A stretch of DNA of 63,244 bases from Desulfovibrio sp. (GTDB lineage Bacteria > Desulfobacterota > Desulfovibrionia > Desulfovibrionales > Desulfovibrionaceae): assembly GCA_017454855.1 (NCBI GenBank), contig JAFTCE010000114.1:1-63244 (forward strand). Direction: 5' to 3'. The notes beneath the pieces are model-generated. The model was not told where the DNA came from. It was given only the letters and a program-made list of their open reading frames with translations, and made no database searches. Positions 52,667 to 61,373 of the stretch are shown one piece after another. The position numbers were made by a program, and so were the translations under genes. Positions within the stretch are counted from its first letter, which is position 1; the number at the start of each line of letters is the position of its first letter.

Positions 52667-54247
52667 ATGAGCTATGAACCAGACCCCACGGCATTGCGTA
52701 CCCCATCTCTGGCAGTGGGCCAGGTTGTGCGCCAGTTGGCGGGCATCGTGGCCGGCAAGATGGACAGAAATGCCTTTTTTCAGGTTCTGGCCAAGCAGTT
52801 CCGCTTGCTGTTTCACTATGACAGATTCTGCATCAACCTTTATGATGCAGAACGGGAATTCCTGAACCTGTTCACTGCGGCAGACGGCACGGTGGTGGAA
52901 TCCCTTTCCAATACGCGGGTGGCGCGTAATACGGTGGCCGGACTGGCCATTGCCTCGCGCAAGCCCGTGGTTATCAACGACCTCCGTTCCCAAAATTTGG
53001 TACACGACCCCATGCCCCTGTCGTTAGTGGGACTCAACGCCACCATTGCCGTACCCCTTATTTTCAACAGGGAAATTATTGCGACCCTGCATGTCTCCTT
53101 CGTGCGCCAGCCCGACAATATTGTGGAAATTCTCGATTTTCTTCTGGAATTGCGGCCCGTTGTGACGACGTTTCTGTTTGCCCTTCTCGCCGAAGAACGT
53201 TGGAAGCTGACGAGGGAAGCGCGCCATGCCGCAGACAATGAGCAGCACAGCGCGGAGGAAGGGCTTTTGGAAAGCCGCCTTTTGGACACGCCGCAGATGC
53301 AGCCCACCATGACCCTGGCCGCCAAGGTGGCCAAGGTAAACATTCCCGTCCTCATCAGCGGGGAGACGGGCACAGGCAAGAGTATGCTGGCTCGCTGGCT
53401 GCACATGCGCAGTCCGCGCAATCGCGAAAACTTTATTCATGTCAACTGTCCTGCGCTGGCTCCGAGCCTTTTCGAGAGTGAAATGTTTGGCTATGCCAAG
53501 GGGGCCTTCACTGGCGCCACGGCCAACCACAGGGGGCGCATTGAGTTGGCCCAACACGGCACCTTGTTTCTGGATGAAATAGGGGAATTGGACACCACGA
53601 TGCAGAGCAAGCTCCTGCAAGTGCTGGAAGACAATTCCTTTGAGCGCGTAGGCGAGGCCCTGCCCGTGGGGGTTGACATTCGCATCCTTTCGGCCACGAA
53701 CCGCGATCTGACTGCGGCCATGACAGAAGGGCGTTTGCGCCGGGATCTCTACTATCGACTTGCCGCCGTGGTTATTCGTATGCCCACATTGCGCGAACGC
53801 AAGGATGACATTCCGCTCTTTGTTGAGTATTTTCTCGGCCACTTTGCACGGCAATACGCGCTGCAGCCGCCCAAACTGTCGCGCACCGTGGTCAGTAGGC
53901 TGTACGAACACCATTGGCCTGGCAATATCCGAGAACTGCGCAACGTGGTCAGCCGTATTCTGCTCCATTCGTTGGATTCCCCTGTCACGCCCTCCTTTGT
54001 GGACGACACCCTGCATATGTGGCAAGAGAGAGTTCCCAGGCCCCCCCTTTTACAAAGCCCGACGCCGGAGCCAGCCCCTGCGGTTTTGGGGACGTTGCAG
54101 GATAAGGAGCGCGAACACATTCTGGCTGCCCTGCGGCAGTGTGCCTGGCGCATTTCCGGACAGAGAGGCGCTGCTGCTCTGCTTGGCCTGCCGCGCTCTA
54201 CCTTGCAGAGCAAGATGCGCAAGTTGGGCATTCACCGTCATCAATAA
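52667..54247 (+). CDS. Sigma54-dependent transcriptional activator (GAF-AAA+-Fis)
   Basis: This is an enhancer-binding protein that remodels sigma54 RNA polymerase with ATP. The 526-residue product has an N-terminal GAF-like sensor (about 35-165, FFQVLAKQFRLLFHYDRFCI, TIAVPLIFNREIIATLHVSF) and a AAA+ domain. Walker A is GETGTGKS (232-239), the sigma54-contacting loop is GAFTGA (279-284), and Walker B is TLFLDEIGE. The C-terminal Fis-type HTH is WRISGQRGAAALLGLPRSTL. It is divergent from suyA and is the likely controller of the sulfolactate genes, perhaps sensing sulfolactate through GAF. No clear ribosome site precedes the ATG. Confidence 0.92.
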   Translation: MSYEPDPTALRTPSLAVGQVVRQLAGIVAGKMDRNAFFQVLAKQFRLLFHYDRFCINLYDAEREFLNLFTAADGTVVESLSNTRVARNTVAGLAIASRKPVVINDLRSQNLVHDPMPLSLVGLNATIAVPLIFNREIIATLHVSFVRQPDNIVEILDFLLELRPVVTTFLFALLAEERWKLTREARHAADNEQHSAEEGLLESRLLDTPQMQPTMTLAAKVAKVNIPVLISGETGTGKSMLARWLHMRSPRNRENFIHVNCPALAPSLFESEMFGYAKGAFTGATANHRGRIELAQHGTLFLDEIGELDTTMQSKLLQVLEDNSFERVGEALPVGVDIRILSATNRDLTAAMTEGRLRRDLYYRLAAVVIRMPTLRERKDDIPLFVEYFLGHFARQYALQPPKLSRTVVSRLYEHHWPGNIRELRNVVSRILLHSLDSPVTPSFVDDTLHMWQERVPRPPLLQSPTPEPAPAVLGTLQDKEREHILAALRQCAWRISGQRGAAALLGLPRSTLQSKMRKLGIHRHQ

Positions 54248-54261
54248 AGCTGAGCGTGCCT

Positions 54262-55194
54262 ATGGTCTTTTTTCACGCACTTGAGGGCGTTCTCGTCCTC
54301 GTCATCCTGGGAGCAACGGGCTATGGTCTGGCCGCCCTGCATTGGGTCGGCAAGGAATCCCGCAGTACGCTGCCGCGCATCATTACCAACGTCGCCCTCC
54401 CGCCATACCTCATGTATGCTATTATGAACAATTTTCAACGCGACAGGCTGTGGGAGATGCTCCAGGGTATTCTGCCGCCCCTGCTCTCAGTGAGTTTGGC
54501 CTTTCTGCTGGCCCTGGGCCTGGCCAAAATCTTTCGGGTGCAGCGCAAGCGCTGCGGATTATTTTGCGCCAGTATAGCCAATTCCAATACCATTTTTATT
54601 GGCATTCCCGTCAATATTGCCCTTTTTGGCGAAGGCGCCATGCCCCATGTCCTGCTGTACTATATTGCCAGCACGATTTTTTTCTGGACAATAGGACAAT
54701 ATGCCATCCTCTCCGACGCCGAGAAGATGGCCGGCGTACAGCGCATGCAGTTGTCCAAAATTTTCTCGCCGCCCTTGCTCGGCTTCCTTCTTGGCCTTGC
54801 CCTGACGGCTCTTGGCTGTGAACTGCCGCATGTTCTCAAAATGGTGGCGCAAAATTTGGGCAATCTGACCACGCCCCTGGCCATGATCTTCATTGGCATT
54901 TCGCTGTACGATATGGGGGTTACAAAACTCACCCTTGACAAGGATATTTTTTTGCTCATTGCGGGACGTATGCTCATGGCACCGCTGCTCATGTTCGAGC
55001 TATGCCGACTGTTCCACCTGCCCACCGACATGAGCAATGTTTTTGTCATGCAGGCATCCCTGCCGGTCATGATGCAGGCTGCCATTTTGAGTGCGTATTA
55101 CCATGCCGACGGCCCATTCGGCTCCAGGGGCGTGGCGTACACCACACTGCTGTCCATTGTCACCATTCCCGTCCTGATGACCTTGCTCCATTAG
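54262..55194 (+). CDS. AEC-family permease (auxin efflux carrier type)
   Basis: The 310-residue product has about ten hydrophobic segments and AEC features: VLVILGATGYGLAALHWVGK, LPRIITNVALPPYLMYAIMN, SIANSNTIFIGIPVNIALFG, TTPLAMIFIGISLYDMGV and a C-terminal half repeat with MQASLPVMMQAAILSAYY. Bacterial relatives move malate and other small organic acids. It starts 14 bases after the sigma54 activator on the same strand. It may be a second carrier for sulfolactate, pyruvate or sulfite-related anions, though only context says so. The ATG at 54262 is the first that fits the family. Confidence 0.88.
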   Translation: MVFFHALEGVLVLVILGATGYGLAALHWVGKESRSTLPRIITNVALPPYLMYAIMNNFQRDRLWEMLQGILPPLLSVSLAFLLALGLAKIFRVQRKRCGLFCASIANSNTIFIGIPVNIALFGEGAMPHVLLYYIASTIFFWTIGQYAILSDAEKMAGVQRMQLSKIFSPPLLGFLLGLALTALGCELPHVLKMVAQNLGNLTTPLAMIFIGISLYDMGVTKLTLDKDIFLLIAGRMLMAPLLMFELCRLFHLPTDMSNVFVMQASLPVMMQAAILSAYYHADGPFGSRGVAYTTLLSIVTIPVLMTLLH

Positions 55195-55300
55195 CTGCTG
55201 TCGTCAAGGGACGTTGTGCAACAAGTTTGGCGTTTCGCCAAGCATATGGGCAAGCGCAATGGTCTCTGGCGCCATGTGGTTGGAGATCGTCGCTGTGATG

Positions 55301-56203
55301 TCATCGTGTTTTCGTGGACATGTGCCCTTGGCTCAAGAGGACGCCTGTCAGGATCAGCGCGCAGCCGCCATACTGTCCCGGCAACAGGCTTTCGTCCAGT
55401 AAAAGCACACCGCAGAGCAGGGCGAAGACCGGGATGAGGTTCACATAGGCAGCAGCCTGGCCGGCGGAAAGGCGTTTGACGCCAAAATTGTACAAGCCAT
55501 AGCCGGCAAAGGTCACTATGCCGCCAAGATAGACGACACAGGCCCAGGGCAGCCAGGACGGGAAGGCACGCCCCAGGCCAAGCCTGTCTGCCTCTTGCGG
55601 CACGACGGCGACCAAGAGGCAGAAAAACATCATGCCCACGACAGATTGTACGGCAGTGATGCTCATGGCATCGTACACGCGAGAAAGATGCCTGGTCAGG
55701 ACGGTGTATGCGGCAGCGCAACACATGGCCAGACATTCAAGGATATTGCCCAGCAAAGGATTGACGGCTTTTTCACCGGATTCTGCGCCAAGAGTGAGCC
55801 AGGCAACGCCGCTGACGGCCAGAACAAAACCCAAGCACATGCGTTTTGTGATGCGCTCGTGGAGAAATACAAAGGCCGTCAGCGCCACCAGCAGGGGCAA
55901 GAGCGCGGTAATCATGCCTGCCTGGGAGGCCGTAGTGAGTTGTAAGGCATGCGTTTCACACAAGAAATAGAGGCAGGGTTCGCACAATCCCAGGAGAAAC
56001 AGCCCAAGCCAGTGGCCATTGGCGGCCAGAGCGCGCACAATGCGTGGCCACAGGGGCAGAAAGGCGAGACAGGCGACCAACATGCGACCGGCCATGGTTT
56101 GTTCAGGACTCAATGCCGTCAGTGCCACGCGTAGGGCCACAAAGGTGGAACCCCAGAAAATCATGGCCGTGATCAAAGCCGCGTGTGGTAAAAATCCTTG
56201 CAT
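55301..56203 (-). CDS. EamA/DMT-superfamily permease (second copy)
   Basis: The 300-residue product has ten hydrophobic segments in two repeats: ITAMIFWGSTFVALRVALTA, FLLGLCEPCLYFLCETHALQ, ILECLAMCCAAAYTVLTRHL and AAYVNLIPVFALLCGVLLLD. This is the EamA pattern. It is distinct in sequence from the EamA at 44773-45711. It converges on the AEC gene with a 106-base gap in which I see nothing notable. AGAGGAAAC precedes the ATG. Substrate unknown. Confidence 0.88.
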   Translation of the reverse strand: MQGFLPHAALITAMIFWGSTFVALRVALTALSPEQTMAGRMLVACLAFLPLWPRIVRALAANGHWLGLFLLGLCEPCLYFLCETHALQLTTASQAGMITALLPLLVALTAFVFLHERITKRMCLGFVLAVSGVAWLTLGAESGEKAVNPLLGNILECLAMCCAAAYTVLTRHLSRVYDAMSITAVQSVVGMMFFCLLVAVVPQEADRLGLGRAFPSWLPWACVVYLGGIVTFAGYGLYNFGVKRLSAGQAAAYVNLIPVFALLCGVLLLDESLLPGQYGGCALILTGVLLSQGHMSTKTR

Positions 56204-56322
56204 GGGAGTAGGTTTCCTCTGGCTTGGCGCGGGGGTGATTTTTCTGGCAGACTATGCTAGGCTGTCGGTGATGACAAGGGATGCGATTGGGCGAGATGGT
56301 CTTGAACTCTTCCGGGAAGGCC

Positions 56323-57147
56323 ATGAAAACGGTATTTTGCCTTGACGACAAACTGCACTATCGTGTTTTGCTCACGGTAGCCGTGCGTTCCCTGCGGGCG
56401 CTGCAGGGAGAGGACGCGCCCTGCCTCTGCCTCTATGCCGGGCACGACCAGGCCATCTTGGATGCCTTGGCCGCAGAACGCATACCCGTGGCCAGGTATC
56501 AGCCACGTCTGGATCCTGCGGGCCTCAGTCCCTACGGGCAGAAATGCGCAGGCTGTTTTCTCAAGCTGGAGCTGGCGCTCGTGCCCGAGTTAGCCCAGGA
56601 CGACATGGTGCTGTACTGCGATACGGATGTACTTTTTTACCGTTCCCTCAACGAGCTTTTCGGGCAACGTCCCACCTATATGGGCATGGCGCGCGAATAC
56701 ACGGCACCGTTCTATCACGAACACGCTTCTCTCTCCTACACCTACCGACAGCAGCACTATGTCGTGCCCATGCCCTTTCCCATCTGGACCTTTTCCAGCG
56801 GCGTCGTCCTCTATAATCTGGCGCGCCTGCGCAAGCACGGTCTCATAGACCACTTCCTCGCCTTCTGTGCCGAGAACGAAGCGCGCATTGGTAATCTCGA
56901 TCAATCCCTGCTCAATTATTTTTTCGGCAAACGCATCACACGCATGGAAGATCGCTGGAATTGTCCGCCCTATCGTGCAGAATGCCGGGAACAGGCCCAT
57001 ATTGTGCATTTTCACGGCCCCAAGCCCTGGGAAAGGGGCAAGACCGGTCTGGTCGACTTGCGGGTTAACCATTTTACCTACATGCGCGACGCCTGGATGG
57101 ACTATTTGACGCAGGAAGAGCGTCATGTGCTGCAGCAATTGCCGTGA
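56323..57147 (+). CDS. GT8-like glycosyltransferase
   Basis: This is a retaining GT-A fold enzyme, judged from pattern. The 274-residue product shows KTVFCLDDKLHYRVLLTVAV at the N-terminus, MVLYCDTDVLFYRSLNELFG (DxD metal motif DTD), FSSGVVLYNLARLRKHGLID, NLDQSLLNYFFGKRITRMED and HIVHFHGPKPWERGKTGL. The NxDQxxLN and HFxGxxKPW elements are classic for GT8. The ATG at 56323 is chosen for GGGAAGG upstream. It opens a plus-strand set with cheW, a DegT aminotransferase and a GT2. Confidence 0.85.
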   Translation: MKTVFCLDDKLHYRVLLTVAVRSLRALQGEDAPCLCLYAGHDQAILDALAAERIPVARYQPRLDPAGLSPYGQKCAGCFLKLELALVPELAQDDMVLYCDTDVLFYRSLNELFGQRPTYMGMAREYTAPFYHEHASLSYTYRQQHYVVPMPFPIWTFSSGVVLYNLARLRKHGLIDHFLAFCAENEARIGNLDQSLLNYFFGKRITRMEDRWNCPPYRAECREQAHIVHFHGPKPWERGKTGLVDLRVNHFTYMRDAWMDYLTQEERHVLQQLP

Positions 57148-57315
57148 ACCGTCCAGCGAGCAGAGTTCCTGGCCTGAAGTATTTGACGCCGGGGCCGATA
57201 TGAGGGAAACTGTCCAAGCAGGCGCATGGCCCTGGCAGGACGCGTTCGTCCACTTTCGCATTACAGCGTCGCTTGCGGGCGGCTGTCGATGCCCCAGGAT
57301 ACAAGGGAGGCTTTC

Positions 57316-57828
57316 ATGACGCAAACCACGGTTGCGACGCGAGCGCCGCAACAGGAATCCCAGAATGGCGAAGAGCAGGAACGTGAGATAGACCTCATCC
57401 AGCTCGTCACCTTTCGCATCAGCGAAGAAGAATTCGGCGTGGACATCCTTTCCGTACAGGAGATCATCCGCCCCATTCAGATCACCATGGTGCCGCATGC
57501 CGCCACGTTCATTGAGGGCGTCATCAATCTGCGCGGCAAGGTCATTCCGGTCATCAACATGCGCACACGCTTCAGCCTGCCTTCTGTGGAACACGACAGC
57601 AATACGCGCATCGTGGTCATGGAATTCAACCAAAAAATCGTGGGCATTCTGGTGGACGGCGTCTCGGAGGTGCTGCGCATTCCCTCTTCCACCATTGAAC
57701 CAGCGCCGCCCGTGGTCTGCGGCATCGGCTCTGAGTATATTCGAGGTGTGGGCAAATTGGCCGACAGGCTGCTCATCCTGCTCGACCTCGACATGTTATT
57801 GAGCGACATGAGCGCCGAGTCGGCCTAG
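57316..57828 (+). CDS. cheW: Chemotaxis coupling protein CheW
   Basis: CheW links chemoreceptors to the kinase CheA. The 170-residue product has an acidic N-terminal leader and then the CheW fold: LVTFRISEEEFGVDILSVQE, IIRPIQITMVPHAATFIEGV, INLRGKVIPVINMRTRFSLP and IVGILVDGVSEVLRIPSSTI, with LLILLDLDMLL near the end. The ATG at 57316 follows GGGAGG by six bases. It is embedded between glycan genes rather than in a chemotaxis operon, and may serve a single receptor type. Confidence 0.95.
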   Translation: MTQTTVATRAPQQESQNGEEQEREIDLIQLVTFRISEEEFGVDILSVQEIIRPIQITMVPHAATFIEGVINLRGKVIPVINMRTRFSLPSVEHDSNTRIVVMEFNQKIVGILVDGVSEVLRIPSSTIEPAPPVVCGIGSEYIRGVGKLADRLLILLDLDMLLSDMSAESA

Positions 57829-57895
57829 TCCTGTTCGGTTTGGGTATTGTCAGGCGCTGCAGCCTGAATGTTCCCTGAACGCCAGAGGAGTGTGC

Positions 57896-59026
57896 ATGCG
57901 TCTTTCACGTTCCATCGTTGGAGAGGCAGAAGCCAGGGCCGTGAGCCGTGTCCTTCTGGAAGACGGCTACCTTGGCATGGGCAATGAAGTGCGCCGCCTG
58001 GAAGAAGACCTGGCGCACTATCTCGGTGTGCGGCCCGACCAGGTCGTCAGCGTCAATACGGGCACGGCTGCCCTGCATCTGGCCGTGGAGGCCGTGGCTG
58101 CGCAGTGTGCCGTGACTGGCCAAGCCGAAGTGCTTGTCCCTTCGCTCACCTTTGTGGCCTCCTTCCAGGCCATTACGGCTGCCGGCTGCCAGCCGATAGC
58201 CTGCGATGTCCTACCCGAAACAGGAACCCTGGATTTGGCAGATGCCGAACGCCGTCTGAGTCCGCGCACCATTGCCATCATGCCTGTGGATTACGCCAGC
58301 AATCCCTGGCACATGGACGAAATCCTGGATTTTGCCCGTCGCAAGGGCCTGCGCGTCGTGGAAGATGCCGCCCACGCCTTTGGCTGCAAGAGCAAAGGTC
58401 GCAAGATCGGCAGTTTTGGCGATGTGGTTTGTTTCAGTTTTGACGGCATCAAGAATATCACCTGCGGCGAGGGCGGCTGTCTTGTTTCTTTCGATTCCGA
58501 GGTCACGCGCATAGCTTCGGACGCACGCCTGCTCTCGGTGGCAAATGACGCCCAAAAACGTTTTACCGGAACCCGCTCTTGGGATCCCGATGTCCAACGT
58601 CAGGGCTGGCGCTACCACATGAGCAATATCATGGCCGCCATTGGCCGTGTGCAGCTGGGCAGATTGGACAAGGAATTTATTCCTGCGCGGCGCAGACTCA
58701 CCGCCATCTATGAGCAGCGTCTGGGTGCTGAAGACGGTCTGGCCCTTCTTGCCACAGACCCGGAAGACTTTATTGTCCGCCATATCATGCCCGTGCGTGT
58801 GCTGCACGGGCGCAAGAATGCCGTCAAGGAAGCCCTGGCCGCAAAGGGCATCCCTACCGGCGTGCATTACAAGCCCAACCATCTGCTCACGTTTTTCCGC
58901 CAAAGCGGTTCGCTGCCCGCCACGGAACAGCTCTATGCCGAGCTGCTGACCCTGCCCCTGCATCCCGGCCTCATTGCGCAAGATGTGGAGGAAGTCTGCG
59001 CAGCCGTCAGGCAGGCCCTGCACTGA
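57896..59026 (+). CDS. DegT/DnrJ/EryC1-family PLP-dependent sugar aminotransferase
   Basis: Members aminate keto-sugar nucleotides for surface glycans. The 376-residue product has the expected PLP Lys186 in FSFDGIKNITCGEGG. It also shows SVNTGTAALHLAVEAV, VLVPSLTFVASFQAIT, PIACDVLPETGTLDLADAE, VVEDAAHAFGCKSKGRKIGS and PTGVHYKPNHLLTFF. The ATG at 57896 is preceded by AGAGGAG; a GTG two codons earlier is in frame. A GT2 gene begins 52 bases after the stop. Together they suggest synthesis and transfer of an amino sugar. Confidence 0.92.
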   Translation: MRLSRSIVGEAEARAVSRVLLEDGYLGMGNEVRRLEEDLAHYLGVRPDQVVSVNTGTAALHLAVEAVAAQCAVTGQAEVLVPSLTFVASFQAITAAGCQPIACDVLPETGTLDLADAERRLSPRTIAIMPVDYASNPWHMDEILDFARRKGLRVVEDAAHAFGCKSKGRKIGSFGDVVCFSFDGIKNITCGEGGCLVSFDSEVTRIASDARLLSVANDAQKRFTGTRSWDPDVQRQGWRYHMSNIMAAIGRVQLGRLDKEFIPARRRLTAIYEQRLGAEDGLALLATDPEDFIVRHIMPVRVLHGRKNAVKEALAAKGIPTGVHYKPNHLLTFFRQSGSLPATEQLYAELLTLPLHPGLIAQDVEEVCAAVRQALH

Positions 59027-59078
59027 GTCCCGCAGACGAAAACTGCAACCTGACGATCGCGGTCAGCAAGGAGAGCGC

Positions 59079-60053
59079 ATGTCAAGGCCCACTGTTTCCG
59101 TCATCATGAACTGCCTCAACGGGGCGCAGCATCTGCAGGCGGCCCTGGACAGCCTCATGGGGCAGAGCTTCACGGATTTCGAGGTCATTTTTTGGGACAA
59201 TGGCTCCACGGATGCCAGCCCGTCCCTGGCCAGGGCCTGCGATGAACGTCTGCGCTATTTCCGTGCAGAGAGGACAACGCCCTTGGGCCAGGCGCGCAAT
59301 TTGGCCCTGGCGCATGCCCGTGGACGCTACCTGGCCTTTCTGGATTGTGACGACCTCTGGTTGCCCGACAAGCTCCAACGGCAGACGGCCCTCATGGAGT
59401 ACAATCCCCGCGTGGGACTGTCGTGTACGGATACGGAGATTTTTGACGGGACGCACGTGCTACAACGCATCTTCGCACACAGCAAGCCGTACAGGGGCAT
59501 GGCCTTTGCAGAACTCATGCAGGGACAGTGGATTTCCATGTCTTCGGCCATGCTGCGCAGCTCGGCGCTCACGCCGCTTTCGACGGAAGGCATTGCCCCT
59601 GGCCAGGAGATCAATGGCGGCTGGTTCGACCAAGAACTCAATGTCTGCGAAGAGGCCGACGTGTTTTACCGCGTGGCCCATGACTGGGAATTGGAGTACG
59701 TGGATGCCCCCCTGACGCGCTGGCGCGTACATGGCCGCAATACCACCTTTGACAAATTCGGACAATTTGCCGACGAAACCCTGCGCATACTCCAAAAGCA
59801 CCGCAGGCTGTATCCACACTATGACCAGGAATACCCCGACCTGGTAGCCCTCTTGACACGGCGTGCCGCCTTTCAAAAGGCCGTGGCCCTCTGGCGTACG
59901 GGCCGCAATGCCGAAGCGCGCGAAGTCGTCCGCCCCTGGCGCGGGCAAGGCCGCAAAATGCAGCTTTTCTGGTGGGCCAGCTACCTACCAGGGGCCTGCT
60001 TTGACCTGGCCGCACGCCTTTATTTCGCCCTGCCCCAGGGTTGGCGCAAATAA
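59079..60053 (+). CDS. Family 2 glycosyltransferase
   Basis: The 324-residue product has the GT2 core: TVSVIMNCLNGAQHLQAALD, FTDFEVIFWDNGSTDASPSL, YLAFLDCDDLWLPDKLQRQT (metal-binding CDD) and VGLSCTDTEIFDGTH. A later acceptor-side region with EEADVFYRVAHDWELEYVDA follows. The C-terminal 60 residues include a hydrophobic patch (FWWASYLPGACFDLAARLYF). AAGGAGAGCGC precedes the ATG. Its last 69 bases overlap the end of the convergent beta-propeller gene. Confidence 0.88.
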   Translation: MSRPTVSVIMNCLNGAQHLQAALDSLMGQSFTDFEVIFWDNGSTDASPSLARACDERLRYFRAERTTPLGQARNLALAHARGRYLAFLDCDDLWLPDKLQRQTALMEYNPRVGLSCTDTEIFDGTHVLQRIFAHSKPYRGMAFAELMQGQWISMSSAMLRSSALTPLSTEGIAPGQEINGGWFDQELNVCEEADVFYRVAHDWELEYVDAPLTRWRVHGRNTTFDKFGQFADETLRILQKHRRLYPHYDQEYPDLVALLTRRAAFQKAVALWRTGRNAEAREVVRPWRGQGRKMQLFWWASYLPGACFDLAARLYFALPQGWRK

Positions 60054-61345
60054 GCTCTTTGGCGATTCCTCAGAACCTGTCTCCTTGCCCTGACCACTGC
60101 CAGCCTCGCTGCCGGTCGGGGATGGCCTTGGTTTTTCCTGGACAGCATAGACCGTGGCCACATGTCCACCATGTCCGTTCTTGCCCTGCGAGGTGATGAC
60201 AAGCATGTTCCCGTCCGGGCTGACGGCCAGGCCTACGGCGTAGTGGGGCACGAGAACACGTTCCACGACCTTCCACTGCTCTAGGTCAATGCAGTGCAGC
60301 GTGCTTGCAGCGTTGGCCACGGCATAGAGCCGCTGCCCGTCTGGAGACAGGACAATGGTCCGCTTTCCCCTGCCCACGCGCAGGTATCGGCTTGAGGGCG
60401 TTTTGCTGGCATCCTCGAGTTCCGCAACAGGCAGTGCGTATACCCCATGCTGCGAGGCAACGTAGAGCGTTTCGCCGTCCTACTGAGAACGAGATGTCGG
60501 GGAACGGATATGTTGCGGCAGACGGCGCGCGGGGCTTCCGAACCATCCAAGGTAAAGACTTCCAGGCCACTCCCGCTCATCCGAGCCACAAAGAGCTTTG
60601 TCCCGTCCTTGTTGAAGGCCGCACCGCGCAGGCAGAGACCGCAGGCAGCATCACGCCTTTTCCCGGCAAGACGGGATACATCCAGTTTTTTTCCGGCCAC
60701 GAGATGGGCAACGTAAGAAAATTGCGAAGGCTCTGTGGAGGCAATGTCAACGATGCCCACGGTATTGTCCCCCCAATGGATGACCGCCAACGTGCGCCCG
60801 TCCGGGGAAACAGCAAGCGCCTTGGGCAGGGGTCCAGTGGGCATGACGCGCACAATGGCATTGCTGCCGGTGTCGATGATGGCCAGGGCCGAGGGGGATT
60901 GTGCCCAGCGATCGTAGCTTCTTCGATAATAGGAAATCCAGAGAAAGCGACCGCCATGAGTGAATACACCTTCCACGGGTTTGCCACGAAAGCAGTTGCG
61001 ACAGGTTCTGTCGGCTCCTGGGTCATAGGTATAGCCCAATGCGCTGTCCTCGCCGTTCAGGAAGAGGCTCGCATCGTCTTTGCCAAAGCTGTGCCGGATG
61101 ATGTGTTGCAGTTCAAGGCTGGCTGCGTCGAAAACGAGCGTTTTGTAGCCTTCGAGGGCATTGACGTAAAAGGCGCTGCCGTCGGGTTTGAAGAGTACCG
61201 ACTTGGGAGAGAGCATGTGTGTACCGCGCAGCTCGGTCTGCTTGACCAGCAGTCTGTCGTTTTTCTGCGCGGCCTGCCCTGTGGCACCAGCAAGCAGAAC
61301 CAAGGTCAGGATAAGGCAGGTAAGACATCTGAGCTGCTGTGGCAT
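59985..61345 (-). pseudogene. Exported beta-propeller (YVTN/WD-like) protein, frameshifted
   Basis: From the ATG at 61345 the first frame encodes a signal peptide (CLTCLILTLVLLAGATGQAA) and about 280 residues of beta-propeller repeats, for example KSVLFKPDGSAFYVNALEGY, ALAVSPDGRTLAVIHWGDNT and AAFNKDGTKLFVARMSGSGL. It runs well to LVLS near 60484. The next repeat (DGETLYVASQHGVYALPVAE) continues in a different frame, giving TIVLSPDGQRLYAVANAAST and AVSPDGNMLVITSQGKN down to the stop at 59985. Between LVLS and DGE only two bases are present where three are expected, so one base is lost near 60479-60484. It is either a recent inactivating deletion or a sequencing error. It shares the minus strand with the glycerate kinase. 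Confidence 0.82.
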
Positions 61346-61373
61346 GGCGATTTGCGTGTTTTTCCAGCGCCAG

